Assembly: GCF_900637545.1 (NCBI RefSeq)
Contig: NZ_LR134376.1
Coordinates: 3,711,001 to 3,775,000 of the forward strand
Origin: Aeromonas encheleia
Lineage (GTDB): Bacteria > Pseudomonadota > Gammaproteobacteria > Enterobacterales > Aeromonadaceae
Length of the DNA stretch: 64,000 bases
Direction of reading: 5' to 3'
Made by a program: the position numbers and the translations under genes. This document shows positions 20,101 through 27,861 of this stretch, piece by piece (the stretch's first letter is position 1; every line of letters begins with the position of its first letter). The notes beneath the pieces are model-generated. The model saw only the letters and a list, made by a program, of their open reading frames with translations, was not told the DNA's origin and ran no database searches.

Positions 20101-21443
20101 AGTGACTGCCCCAGGGTGTTGACGGTGATCAGCACAAAGTCGGCACTGTGATTATCAAGCAGTGACAGCATCTGGGAATAACTGTCGGCGATGACCAGTT
20201 CGGCCCCCATCTTGGTCAATAACGTGGCGTCCACCGAACTGCCGACTATCCCGACTCGGCGCCCTTTCAGTGCCTTGAGGCTGGACAGTTCTGGCGTGCC
20301 TTGCCTGGCCACGATCACCCGGCTGAGCGAACCATAGTCTGGGGTAAATCGTGCAAGCTGCTGCCGCTCCATGGTCGGTGTCATGGCCGGGATGAAATCC
20401 AGCCTGCCCGCCTGAAAGGCATCCAGCGTATCGTGCCAGCTCGCCGTCGGCAGCACCTTGAACTGAAGGCCGGCGCGCTGGCTCATAATCTCGAGCAGAT
20501 CGGACACATATCCCGGCTTGAGCCGACCACGGTCGTCTATCTCGCTCATGCCGGGCCAGTCAGGGAAAACGCCGAAGGTGATCACCGGGTGTTGTGCCAA
20601 CCAGGCTTGCTCGTCTTGGTTGAACGCAACCTCCTGCCGACCTTCGATTAGCTCATAGCCCACGATGCCGCTCATCTCCAGAATGCGACGCCGCTCGATG
20701 GGCGAGATTTGCTGAAGCGCCAGATCCAGCAACCCCAACAGCGCCTCGTCGCCCGGTGCGACCGCCATGGCCAGCGAAGTATCTCTCATCCAGTCCACCG
20801 TGGTCAGCTTCATGCTCGACAACGCTTGCAAACGGGTCAACGCGGGCAGATCGCCCAGATAGGCATCCGCACGCCCCTCCTTGAGCATGAAGATGGCCTC
20901 ATCCTGACTGTCAACTGTGACCAGATCCATGATTCCCAGTCGCAGCAACTCGTCGCAGGCACTGACGCCAAATCGGCACACCCAGCGTAGCCCCCGCGCC
21001 TTCTCCAGCGAGAGATCGTATTCCGAGCCGGTCAACAGGATGCCACGAGGCACGGCCATGAGTTCCGAGGTGAACTGCATCTGCAGTTGCCTGGTCTGAC
21101 TCGGTGCCACACCGATCAGCATATCGACCTCGCCATTCAACAACGCCAGCTGAGCGTCGGCATTGTTGGGGTAGGTCTGGTAACGCAATGAAAGCCCCAA
21201 TCTAACCGCTACTTGCGAGGCAAAGGCATCCAGCGGACCAGCAAAATTGCCTCGCCCATCGGTATAGACATAAGGGGGCCAGGCCACGGAGGGCATGCCA
21301 ACCACCAGCTCGTTGTGCGAGGCGAGCCAGGTCTGCTGCGAGGGTGTCAACTTGTCACTATCCAGAGTGGTTTCAGCCGCAGCGACCAGACCCCAGCAGG
21401 CTAGCCAGCACAACAGAATGGAACGAACGCAACGATACAACAT
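17178..21443 (-). CDS. BvgS/EvgS-like hybrid sensor histidine kinase
   Basis: Large inner-membrane sensor. Start ATG 21441-21443 behind CAGGAG gives 1421 residues. Order: signal/anchor; two tandem periplasmic SBP_bac_3 domains (about 35-265 and 275-510); TM (VLLWSSLGVGIFLLCVLLFL, about 530-550); coiled segment; two PAS domains (about 570-820); HisKA with H-box FLATMSHELRTPISG; HATPase (NLLNNAVKFTE, DTGIGI, GGTGLGLAI); receiver (LLTDCHMPVMDG); C-terminal Hpt (ETAHRIKGAARMVG). All phosphorelay residues are present. The periplasmic pair suggests an amino-acid-like or other small ligand, which cannot be read from the sequence. Coupled to the EAL regulator downstream; the arrangement recalls VieS/VieA and EvgS/EvgA. 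Confidence 0.93.
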   Translation of the reverse strand: MLYRCVRSILLCWLACWGLVAAAETTLDSDKLTPSQQTWLASHNELVVGMPSVAWPPYVYTDGRGNFAGPLDAFASQVAVRLGLSLRYQTYPNNADAQLALLNGEVDMLIGVAPSQTRQLQMQFTSELMAVPRGILLTGSEYDLSLEKARGLRWVCRFGVSACDELLRLGIMDLVTVDSQDEAIFMLKEGRADAYLGDLPALTRLQALSSMKLTTVDWMRDTSLAMAVAPGDEALLGLLDLALQQISPIERRRILEMSGIVGYELIEGRQEVAFNQDEQAWLAQHPVITFGVFPDWPGMSEIDDRGRLKPGYVSDLLEIMSQRAGLQFKVLPTASWHDTLDAFQAGRLDFIPAMTPTMERQQLARFTPDYGSLSRVIVARQGTPELSSLKALKGRRVGIVGSSVDATLLTKMGAELVIADSYSQMLSLLDNHSADFVLITVNTLGQSLQQGHSNRYQVVFSGHQLTIPIAMATQQQDPMLQQILTKVLLSIQQYELNELERKWLALTIQTGINPRTVLLWSSLGVGIFLLCVLLFLGWNRTLRRQIAQRRQAEQQLNEQLTFVQTLLDSLPNMVVLRDKEMRITLCNRTYRDAFIREQNDGGLYHLDSLPSQEREKVLREEQEVWLSGQAMEGAGYSRRHDGTAFHVIYAKQPYRAQSGEQLGVLTVLTDVTRIKEAEARARQAETRLTQITDSMPGIVYQYHWLGPGNGRFLYTSQGLKEIVGYDADPVQSGVVGSTILGLTGPALHDFVATVERHARAMQPLDLEVDIMRHGIPCYLQIRGHFVHQEGLDGVILNGVVQDITGLKHQELALRQAREVAEQAMQARSRFLATMSHELRTPISGMHGMLELLQMSDLNDDQRYMLRNIATSTNNLLYLVNDILDFSKIEAGQLQLHYHGCRLTSVICDVIRGHATLAYGKGLKVTLEWAAEVPDQASMDAIRVGQVISNLLNNAVKFTEWGEIAIRVGYQANQLLFAVRDTGIGIADDKQVNLFTPFKQVESDITRRFGGTGLGLAICQQLIHKMGGSLALESKPGTGTCVTFKIPLTECQWDAPPLVDQDWWWLGEDAALRATMEQLGARLHRLEPHQWRQPLSGRLLAEERLLERALGTDWQQHLQQSALKGIVLSPQEALRGRMGSDAWWRLGQSPLYPDLLLETCRQLAGERATQPGQFLVDKLQGRVLVADDHPINRALLARQLAILGIDAELVDDGEKALRAWQGQGFALLLTDCHMPVMDGYSLTRTLRAAGDPAPIIGVTADTSEEASRQMQAAGMNDMLFKPYSLETLRQMLQRWLPVASAPSEPQPRVQASTQEQALSWISLFGDEALARSMAQEYLDSNRQDSEEMVRALACQDTQALVETAHRIKGAARMVGQTALATEAAQLEAAARLKQLDRLDELSQTVQVLMDAIACEIGLWLDE

Positions 21444-21533
21444 GGATGACTCCTGCACAGACCGGTGGGTGATCATAGAGTTTTTGGTTAAATGTGCGAC
21501 TAAAAAATCAGGGCGGCACCGATCAGAAACGAG

Positions 21534-21592
21534 AATGGCAGGCCTAGGCCTGCCATTTGCACATCAGGGGGAGCGAGTCCCCCTCCATCAGG
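21534..21592. terminator. Two adjacent hairpins downstream of the DUF1127-like gene
   Basis: A 24-base perfect palindrome (21534-21557, AATGGCAGGCCT and mirror) and a second stem (about 21563-21592, AGGGGGA/TCCCCCT) lie between two leftward genes and probably end the small-protein operon. Confidence 0.6.
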
Positions 21593-21791
21593 TTATTCGG
21601 TTCCCAAGGCGGAAGCCGGTTTGAAACTCCCGCACACGGACATGGGCCACCTGCACATCCTGCCCTTCCAGGCCGATGTCTTTCAACATGGCTGGCGAGA
21701 GATTCAGGTAGCTGACGCGACGCTCCAGTCGGGTGATCCGTTTCTGAACCAGGGATTCGACGGTGCGCAGCAGGACGAGTTCGATAGACAT
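21588..21791 (-). CDS. DUF1127-like small protein
   Basis: 67-residue basic protein beginning MSIELVLLRTVESLV. The Arg-rich stretch followed by LNLSPAMLKDIGLEGQDV resembles the DUF1127 core (L.D..L.DIGL). The role of that family is poorly known; some members are small RNA-binding or metabolic regulators. ATG follows TGGAG at good spacing. It is the second cistron after a 30-residue ORF, with a strong hairpin between them. Confidence 0.6.
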   Translation of the reverse strand: MSIELVLLRTVESLVQKRITRLERRVSYLNLSPAMLKDIGLEGQDVQVAHVRVREFQTGFRLGNRIT

Positions 21792-21832
21792 AATATTCTC
21801 CAGTTGAACTTGCGGTTCTCCCGGAGAGAGGA

Positions 21833-21862
21833 CATCACCCTGCGGGATAACCGCGGGTGATG
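21833..21862. other. Stable hairpin between two small ORFs
   Basis: CATCACCC/GGGTGATG with an inner GCGG/CCGC helix. In the minus-strand transcript it lies about 40 bases before the DUF1127-like start, where it could affect translation or RNA processing. Confidence 0.55.
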
Positions 21863-21874
21863 AAAAAGCAGGGG

Positions 21875-21967
21875 TTACCTGTTTCCTCCACGCGGTAAAT
21901 AAAGAGCACGAGTCTTCGCGCTGCCAATGCAGCGATCGAACGCAACGTTAAACATGGAATGTTGCAT
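21875..21967 (-). CDS. Small ORF, 30 residues
   Basis: Encodes MQHSMFNVAFDRCIGSAKTR and a ten-residue basic tail. A very good ribosome-binding site (TAAGGAG, seven bases, ATG) supports translation. Not recognised. It precedes the DUF1127-like gene on the same strand and may be its leader or a co-expressed small protein. Confidence 0.45.
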   Translation of the reverse strand: MQHSMFNVAFDRCIGSAKTRALYLPRGGNR

Positions 21968-22035
21968 AGTCGTCTCCTTACCGGGTGAAAGTTGTACAAG
22001 TTGCCACAGTCTAGAAAAACACCGAATTTTGTGCA

Positions 22036-22069
22036 ATATCCATCCCACCCATATGGGTGGGATGGATAT
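22036..22069. terminator. 34-base perfect palindrome downstream of the dGTPase gene
   Basis: ATATCCATCCCACCCAT and its exact mirror, centred on CATATG, eight bases past the dGTPase stop. There is no adjacent T run in the minus-strand transcript, so it is an unusual terminator. Confidence 0.6.
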
Positions 22070-22076
22070 GGACCGC

Positions 22077-23441
22077 TCAGATCCCGGACAGCAGCCGGAA
22101 CTCCTCCAGCGCATAGGTATCCGTCATGCCGCTGACGTAATCGAGCAGCAGCCGGACGCGGTAGTACCACTCCTGCTCGGCCCCGGATTCAAAGCGGGGA
22201 TCGGCGGTCGCCACCGCCAGCCGGTATGCCTTGAGGTGGCGGGCCGACAGTCGGTGAAACAGCCGCCGGGCGAAGAAGAGCTCGCTGCCCCCCTTGCCCG
22301 CCAGCAAGCGCTCGAATTGCGCGGCCGGCAGCGCCAGCAGGCAGGCGTAAGTCGAGAGCACACCGCGCAGGGCGGCGTAGCCTTCCAACTCCAGCGCCTC
22401 CACCTCAGGGCGCATGAACACCTGCTCGCGGGCCACCTGCTTGAGGGTATCGAGCACCCGCGCCGCCGGCGCCTGACCGTGCAGCAAGGCCTGGGGATAG
22501 GCGCCGCTCAGGATGACGACATGCTCGCTCACATAGGTATCGGCCGCCAGGGTGACCAGATCCCGGGTGAGCTGCTGGCGAAAATGGGGGAAGAAGCCGC
22601 GGCCGGACGCCGCGGCCTGGGTCAGCAGGCCGGCCATGTAATCCCCCCCGTCGGCGCTGCGCAGCGCCTGCTGCAGCTCGCTCAGGCTGAGGATGTGCCG
22701 ATCGACCGCATCCTCCAGATCGGCGATGCAGTAGGAGATGTCGTCCGCCGCCTCCATGATGTACACCAGCGGATGGCGGCAGCCAGGGGCCAGCCCCAGG
22801 TGCTGGCTCAGGGACTGGTAGAGCGGCTGCTCGCTGAAGAAGATGCCGCGCTTGCTGGCCCAGCCGTGGTGCTGGCCAAAGTGCTGACCGGGCTGCGGCT
22901 GCTGCGGGTACTTGCACAGGGCCGCTAGCTGGCCCAGGGTCAGGTTCAGTTCGTGCAGGCTGTGCACCAGCCGCAGGCTCTGGGCGTTGCCGTCGAACAC
23001 CAGCAGATCCTGGCGCAGCTCGGCCCATTGCGGGCTCGGGAGCCGGTCATGGGCACTGGCGAACAGCGCATCCAGCTCCTGTGCCAGCCACTGGCTCATC
23101 ACCTGCTCGCCGAAGTGACCGAACGGCGGGTTGCCGACATCGTGCAGCAGGCAGGACATCTCCACCAGATTGATGAAGGCCCCCTCACAGACAGTGCCGG
23201 CCGGCAGAGCGGCCAAGATGCGACGGCTGATCTGGCGGCCGGTCTCCTGCACCTCCAGCGAATGGGTGAGGCGGCTGCGCACCGAGGCCTTCACATCGAG
23301 CGGAAAGACCTGGGTCTTCTGTTGCAGGCGGCGCACCGGCGCGGCCTGCACTATGCGGGCGCGATCCTGTTCGGTCGCCTCCAGCAGGGGCTCCTCACCC
23401 CAGGGGTGAACCCGCAGTGACGGGATCAGGCGCTGATACAT
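22077..23441 (-). CDS. dgt: dGTP triphosphohydrolase (Dgt-like HD enzyme)
   Basis: Predicted to hydrolyse dGTP, or dNTPs generally, to deoxynucleoside and tripolyphosphate. Start ATG 23439-23441 behind AAGGAG gives 454 residues. HD-superfamily metal residues are visible: His in SRLTHSLEVQ, His-Asp in CLLHDVGNPPFGHFGE, and Asp in YIMEAADDISYCIADLEDAV. It starts 37 bases after arcB, so the two are probably cotranscribed. Some relatives are annotated only as deoxyguanosinetriphosphate triphosphohydrolase-like proteins; substrate preference cannot be read here. Confidence 0.9.
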   Translation of the reverse strand: MYQRLIPSLRVHPWGEEPLLEATEQDRARIVQAAPVRRLQQKTQVFPLDVKASVRSRLTHSLEVQETGRQISRRILAALPAGTVCEGAFINLVEMSCLLHDVGNPPFGHFGEQVMSQWLAQELDALFASAHDRLPSPQWAELRQDLLVFDGNAQSLRLVHSLHELNLTLGQLAALCKYPQQPQPGQHFGQHHGWASKRGIFFSEQPLYQSLSQHLGLAPGCRHPLVYIMEAADDISYCIADLEDAVDRHILSLSELQQALRSADGGDYMAGLLTQAAASGRGFFPHFRQQLTRDLVTLAADTYVSEHVVILSGAYPQALLHGQAPAARVLDTLKQVAREQVFMRPEVEALELEGYAALRGVLSTYACLLALPAAQFERLLAGKGGSELFFARRLFHRLSARHLKAYRLAVATADPRFESGAEQEWYYRVRLLLDYVSGMTDTYALEEFRLLSGI

Positions 23442-23478
23442 GGGCTGCGTCTCCTTAGCTGTGATGACAGGGGCCGAC

Positions 23479-25791
23479 TCAGGAGAGCAGCCAGCGACGC
23501 AACCGGGCGATGTCACCCGGGTATTCACGGCGCAGCGTCTCGATCCAGTCTTCCACGTTCTCCCACCAGGCGGGGTGCTCCGGGCTCTGGATCAGCTGGG
23601 CCGTCTGTTGCAGGCGGCGCAGGCCGATGGAGCCGGCCGCCCCCTTGATCTTGTGCGCCTCCTCCACCACGCCGGCCTGATCCCTGGCGATCATGTTGGT
23701 GTCGAGCACCGCCATGTAGTCGGGCAGCATCTTCTCGAACAGGTCGACGCTGGAGAGCAGCACCGGCTTGCCGACCGTGCTGGCGTAATCGGTGAGGAAG
23801 GGTAGATCCAGCAGCTCATCCTGATTGCCCGCATCCTCCTGCTCATCGGCCTCGTCGTCGGCCAGATCCGCAAACAGGTGGCCAATCACCTCGCGCACCG
23901 CCTTGGATCCCAGAGGCTTGTTGATCACATCCTGCAGACCGCGATCCCGGTAGTACTGGCGATCGCCGGTGCTATTGGCGGTGAGTGCCACCATGGGCGG
24001 CAGGCTGTCGCCGTAGCGGGCCAGCAGCTGGGCCGCCACATCGAAGCCGGTCATGTCCGGCAGCTGGATATCGAGCAGGATGAGGTCGAAGTCATCGGGG
24101 TTGGCCATGGCCAGCGCCTGGGTCCCATCCCGCGCCACCTTGACCTGATGCCCCAGCTTGTTCAGTAGGGCGCAGGCCACGGTCACGTTCAGCTCCACAT
24201 CCTCCACCAGCAGGATGTCGAGGGCCGGCAGCTCCTGCTCCGGCTCGGCGGCCAGGGATTCGACGCAGTCCACCTCGAGCTCGGCGGTGAAGCAGGAGCC
24301 CTCGCCGGGATCGCTGTCCACATAGAGCTCGCCGCCCATGGCCTGCACCAGCTGACGGGAGACCGCCAGACCGATGCCGGTGCCGGTGGCGTGCTTCTTG
24401 CCCTGCACCTGGTAGTACATGGCGAAGATCTTCTCCTGCTGGGCGCGCGGAATGCCGACCCCGGTGTCTTCCACCTCGAAGTGCAGCGCCAGCTTGCCCG
24501 GCACATCGGACGCGTGGGAGAGGCAACGCACCGTCACCCCGCCCTCGTCGGTAAACTTGACCGCATTGCCCACCAGGTTCCACAACACCTGGCGCAGGCG
24601 GGTGCCGTCGGCCATCACGAACTGCGGCATGTCCCCATCCCGGTCGAAGTGCAGGTAGAGCCCCTTCTGCTCCGCCTGGATGCGCGACAGCGTCTCCAGC
24701 TCGTCGAGGAAGGCGGGCAGGTCGATGCGGGTGGGAGCTATCTCCAGCCGGCGGCGATCGAGTTTGTCGAGATCGATGATGTCGTTGAAGATGTTGCCGA
24801 GCGTCACCGCACTCAGGTGAATGGTCTTGAGCTGCTGGTGCTGCTTGGCATCGAGCGGCGTATCCATCAGCATCCGGCTGAGCCCCACTATGCCGTTGAG
24901 GGGGGTGCGCAGCTCGTGGCTGATGGTGGAGATGAAGGTGGTCTTGTCGCGGCTCGCCTTCTCCAGCTTGTCCTGGTATTGCTTGCGCTCTGTGATGTCT
25001 CGGCCAAAGCCGAGCAGGCCGAGCCGCTTGCCGAAGCGGTCGAAGAAGGGCACCTTGCGCAGCTCGAAGTAGGCCTTGCGGCCATCCGGATACTCCAGCC
25101 ACTGCTCGTAGGTGAGCGGCTCGTTGCTGGTGAAGACCTGCTTGTCGGTCTCCACCACCTTGCTGGCGATGTCCTGCTTGTAGACGTCGAACGGGGTCAG
25201 CCCGATGAGTTCGGCCTCGACCTTGCCGGTCAGCTCCTCCATGGCGCGGTTGCAGCCGGAGAACTGCTGCTCCTCGTTGCGGTAATAGACCAGATCGGGG
25301 GAGCAGTCGATGAAGGAGCGCAGCAGGGCGGTGCGCTCACCCAGGTGCAGCTGGGCCTTCTCGCGCTGGAACACCTCGTTCTCCAGATCCTCGATCGCCT
25401 GCTGACGCAGGGTCTCGGCCCTGTTGGTCTCGGCTATCTGGGCGTTGAGGCGACTGATGTTCTCCTGCAGCTGGCTGTTGAGCTCGAGATCCCGCTCGCG
25501 CATGTCCTGCAGCTTGCGCACCATGCGGGTCAGCCGCTGACGGGAGTCCTCCAGCTGATCCACCACGATGGAGAGGAAATAGACGGCCCAGGGGGTCACC
25601 AGCAGGCCGAAGAACACCGAGCGCACCAGGTCAACGATATCCACTGTGCCACGCAGAAACTGGGTCACGCCCATCTGGATCGTCACGGCCAGCACTATGA
25701 TGCCCGCCGCCAGCAACATGCTGAAACGGACCAGCCCCAGCTTGGTCATCAGGTCGACGTAGTACTGCGCCCAGGATTTGATTTGCTTCAT
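23479..25791 (-). CDS. arcB: Aerobic respiration sensor kinase ArcB
   Basis: Tripartite hybrid kinase that responds to quinone redox state and phosphorylates ArcA. 770 residues. Begins MKQIKSWAQYYVDLMTKLGL, like E. coli ArcB; two TM segments (about 20-45 and 57-77), a coiled linker (about 80-140), PAS (about 155-275), HisKA with FISTISHELRTPLNG, HATPase (NLVGNAVKF, DTGVGIP), receiver (LILLDIQLPDMTG) and Hpt (EEAHKIKGAAGSIG). arcA is not in the window. Confidence 0.97.
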   Translation of the reverse strand: MKQIKSWAQYYVDLMTKLGLVRFSMLLAAGIIVLAVTIQMGVTQFLRGTVDIVDLVRSVFFGLLVTPWAVYFLSIVVDQLEDSRQRLTRMVRKLQDMRERDLELNSQLQENISRLNAQIAETNRAETLRQQAIEDLENEVFQREKAQLHLGERTALLRSFIDCSPDLVYYRNEEQQFSGCNRAMEELTGKVEAELIGLTPFDVYKQDIASKVVETDKQVFTSNEPLTYEQWLEYPDGRKAYFELRKVPFFDRFGKRLGLLGFGRDITERKQYQDKLEKASRDKTTFISTISHELRTPLNGIVGLSRMLMDTPLDAKQHQQLKTIHLSAVTLGNIFNDIIDLDKLDRRRLEIAPTRIDLPAFLDELETLSRIQAEQKGLYLHFDRDGDMPQFVMADGTRLRQVLWNLVGNAVKFTDEGGVTVRCLSHASDVPGKLALHFEVEDTGVGIPRAQQEKIFAMYYQVQGKKHATGTGIGLAVSRQLVQAMGGELYVDSDPGEGSCFTAELEVDCVESLAAEPEQELPALDILLVEDVELNVTVACALLNKLGHQVKVARDGTQALAMANPDDFDLILLDIQLPDMTGFDVAAQLLARYGDSLPPMVALTANSTGDRQYYRDRGLQDVINKPLGSKAVREVIGHLFADLADDEADEQEDAGNQDELLDLPFLTDYASTVGKPVLLSSVDLFEKMLPDYMAVLDTNMIARDQAGVVEEAHKIKGAAGSIGLRRLQQTAQLIQSPEHPAWWENVEDWIETLRREYPGDIARLRRWLLS

Positions 25792-25992
25792 CTCGTTATT
25801 TTCTCCCCGCTATTGCGCAAACAGAATACCAGCACGGCGCACCGAACACTTGCCCGTCACCGCATAAATTATTGATTAACGTCACACTCCTGCTGGGGTA
25901 GCATGCCCACCTTGGCCAGTCAGCCCCAGTTCAGCAAAGGACGCTGACCCGGCCATGCGGTTCCCTCATTCGTCATTTCAGGAGTCCTACCG

Positions 25993-26991
25993 ATGCGCAA
26001 TCTCACCCTGCTGAGTCTCAGCCTGCTGGTCGCCAATGCCGCCCACGCCGATCTCGGTGCCATTCCCACGCAATCTGGCTGGTCCGGTTTCTTGTTGGGA
26101 GGGGTCAGTGCCATCAGCCGTGAATCCAATTTCTATGCCGGCGGGGACAGCAATGGCCACATCGACGGCCTCGGCTCCCCCAACCGCGAGAGCGAGCTGG
26201 CACCGCTCATCAACGCCGACATCCGCTACACCTTCGCCGATACCCGCACCCAGGTGTTCCTCGGCAACCTCATCCAGGATGCGCTGCGCTTCGACTTTAC
26301 CCAGCAGCTCGGGATCCGTCAGGAGATGGGCGACAAGGGGATAGTGGCGGGCTCTGTGGTGTTCAACGCCATGCCGGTCGAGCTGTGGAACGATCCCTTC
26401 GCCGTCGGGGTGGATCGCAGCGCCACCGATGCCAAGTCGAAGGGCGTGCGGTTCGCCTGGGACAAGATCTGGGGCAGCAACTTCAATGGCAGCCTCACCA
26501 CCCGGGAAATGGAGCTGGATGAGGAGCACAGCGGCCAGCAGTACGATCAGCGCAACGGCACCCACTATGCCCCCATGCTGGATCGCAACGGCAAGATCCA
26601 TGACATGGAGCTCTCCTACCAGTGGCACTTCGGGGGTGGCCAGCTGCTGGAGCCCGCCATTCTCTACAAGCAGGCCGATCTCGATGGCAGTGCCGAGAGC
26701 TTCAAGAACCTGGGGATGCAGCTGACCTATGCCAAGCGCGGCCCCCAGTGGTCCGTCGTCGGCAACGCCTATGCCGGCAAGCGCGAGTATGACGAGGCGA
26801 ATCCCCTGTTCGGCCAGCGCGCCGATGCCAAGGAGTTTGTGCTGGCCGGCACCTTCTTCTGGCACAACCTGATGGGGGTCAGGGATCTCTCCGCCACCGT
26901 CACGGCGGCCTACAACCAGGCCGATTCAGACATCGCCTTCTACGATACCCAGACCAGCATCCTCAGCGCCGGTCTGCTCTACAACTTCTAA
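25993..26991 (+). CDS. DUF2860 outer-membrane protein
   Basis: 332 residues with a signal peptide (MRNLTLLSLSLLVANAAHA), alternating amphipathic beta strands and a terminal aromatic (LYNF), typical of an outer-membrane beta barrel. The pattern (SGWSGFLLGGVSAISRESNFYAGG, NADIRYTFADTRTQVFLGN) matches the DUF2860 family of Aeromonas and Vibrio; its substrate is unknown. CAGGAG precedes the ATG. Single gene; a near-perfect palindromic terminator follows. Confidence 0.85.
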   Translation: MRNLTLLSLSLLVANAAHADLGAIPTQSGWSGFLLGGVSAISRESNFYAGGDSNGHIDGLGSPNRESELAPLINADIRYTFADTRTQVFLGNLIQDALRFDFTQQLGIRQEMGDKGIVAGSVVFNAMPVELWNDPFAVGVDRSATDAKSKGVRFAWDKIWGSNFNGSLTTREMELDEEHSGQQYDQRNGTHYAPMLDRNGKIHDMELSYQWHFGGGQLLEPAILYKQADLDGSAESFKNLGMQLTYAKRGPQWSVVGNAYAGKREYDEANPLFGQRADAKEFVLAGTFFWHNLMGVRDLSATVTAAYNQADSDIAFYDTQTSILSAGLLYNF

Positions 26992-27006
26992 GTCGAGTCG
27001 ACCCGA

Positions 27007-27043
27007 ATACAAGGAGGCCACCCCAGGGGTGGCCTCCTTGTAT
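27007..27043. terminator. Bidirectional palindromic terminator
   Basis: ATACAAGGAGGCCACCC and its mirror around a three-base loop, between convergent genes. Confidence 0.8.
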
Positions 27044-27054
27044 CTGCTTGGTCG

Positions 27055-27753
27055 TCAGAGACCGAGGGAGTTGAGCAGGTCGTCGTGATCGTTGGCGATA
27101 GGCGCCGCCACCGGGGCCGGCTTGGCCGCCGCCAGCTTGGTCTGGGCGATCAGGGCATCGGGGTCAATCTCCTCCTGATCCCTGCCCTCGTTGTGCAGCC
27201 GGATGAACTCGGTGCCGTCCATCGCCAGCTCCAGGTAGAAGATGTTGTTGCTGGCGGTGAAGAAGGTAACCCTGCGGGTCTCGGGATTGTCGAGGTTGGT
27301 ATCCACGCTCAGCATCACCTGCTTGTTCAGGGCCAGCATCTTGGGCTGGTTCTGGGTGATGTGAGTCTGCAATTCGCGGCCCACCTTGCCGGTGAAGCTG
27401 CCGAGGATCTGGTTCATCAGCTCGCCCATGACGTTGCTCACCTCGTCCGAGGTGTGGGAGATGGCGAGATCCTCCTTGGAGAGCCCCATGCTGAGCATGT
27501 AGCTCTGGTAGAGCTCCATGGCCGCGGCGGCGGAGAAGTTGATCACCACCAGGCCGGAGAAACCGCCATCAAACAGCACGAAACAGCCGATATCCGGCTT
27601 GAGGCAAGTCTTGCTGATCCGCTGCACCATGCCGGAGAAGCGCACCTGGGTCTGGGTCGCCGCGCTCAATACGCCCGTGACCGAGTTGCACAGGCTCAGC
27701 AGCACATCCTCGGTGGTCAATACGGCGTCATCATCGGATCTTGTTAGTATCAT
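27055..27753 (-). CDS. DUF3334 protein with CheX-like fold
   Basis: 232 residues. The region about 40-190 resembles CheX/CheC-type phosphatases: GELMNQILGSF contains the ExxN motif used by those enzymes to dephosphorylate CheY. The N-terminus has an odd acidic start and the C-terminus an Ala/Pro linker ending DDLLNSLGL, a possible docking tail. The family (DUF3334) has no established function that I know of. GGAAGG precedes the ATG. No chemotaxis genes are adjacent, although a chemoreceptor lies 11 kb away. Confidence 0.75.
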   Translation of the reverse strand: MILTRSDDDAVLTTEDVLLSLCNSVTGVLSAATQTQVRFSGMVQRISKTCLKPDIGCFVLFDGGFSGLVVINFSAAAAMELYQSYMLSMGLSKEDLAISHTSDEVSNVMGELMNQILGSFTGKVGRELQTHITQNQPKMLALNKQVMLSVDTNLDNPETRRVTFFTASNNIFYLELAMDGTEFIRLHNEGRDQEEIDPDALIAQTKLAAAKPAPVAAPIANDHDDLLNSLGL

Positions 27754-27861
27754 GGAACCTTCCTGCTGATCGAAAATGGGCTAGTCGTTGTCGTCAGGCT
27801 AACAGATAGCCTGACCCCGGCCTGGAAACAGCGAGCCAGCTCTCACTTGATGCCATTGTCA

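Noticed and set aside
17352..20105. 917-residue antisense open frame opposite the hybrid kinase
   Set aside because: Same reason: a low-complexity shadow of a gene with full domain architecture on the other strand.
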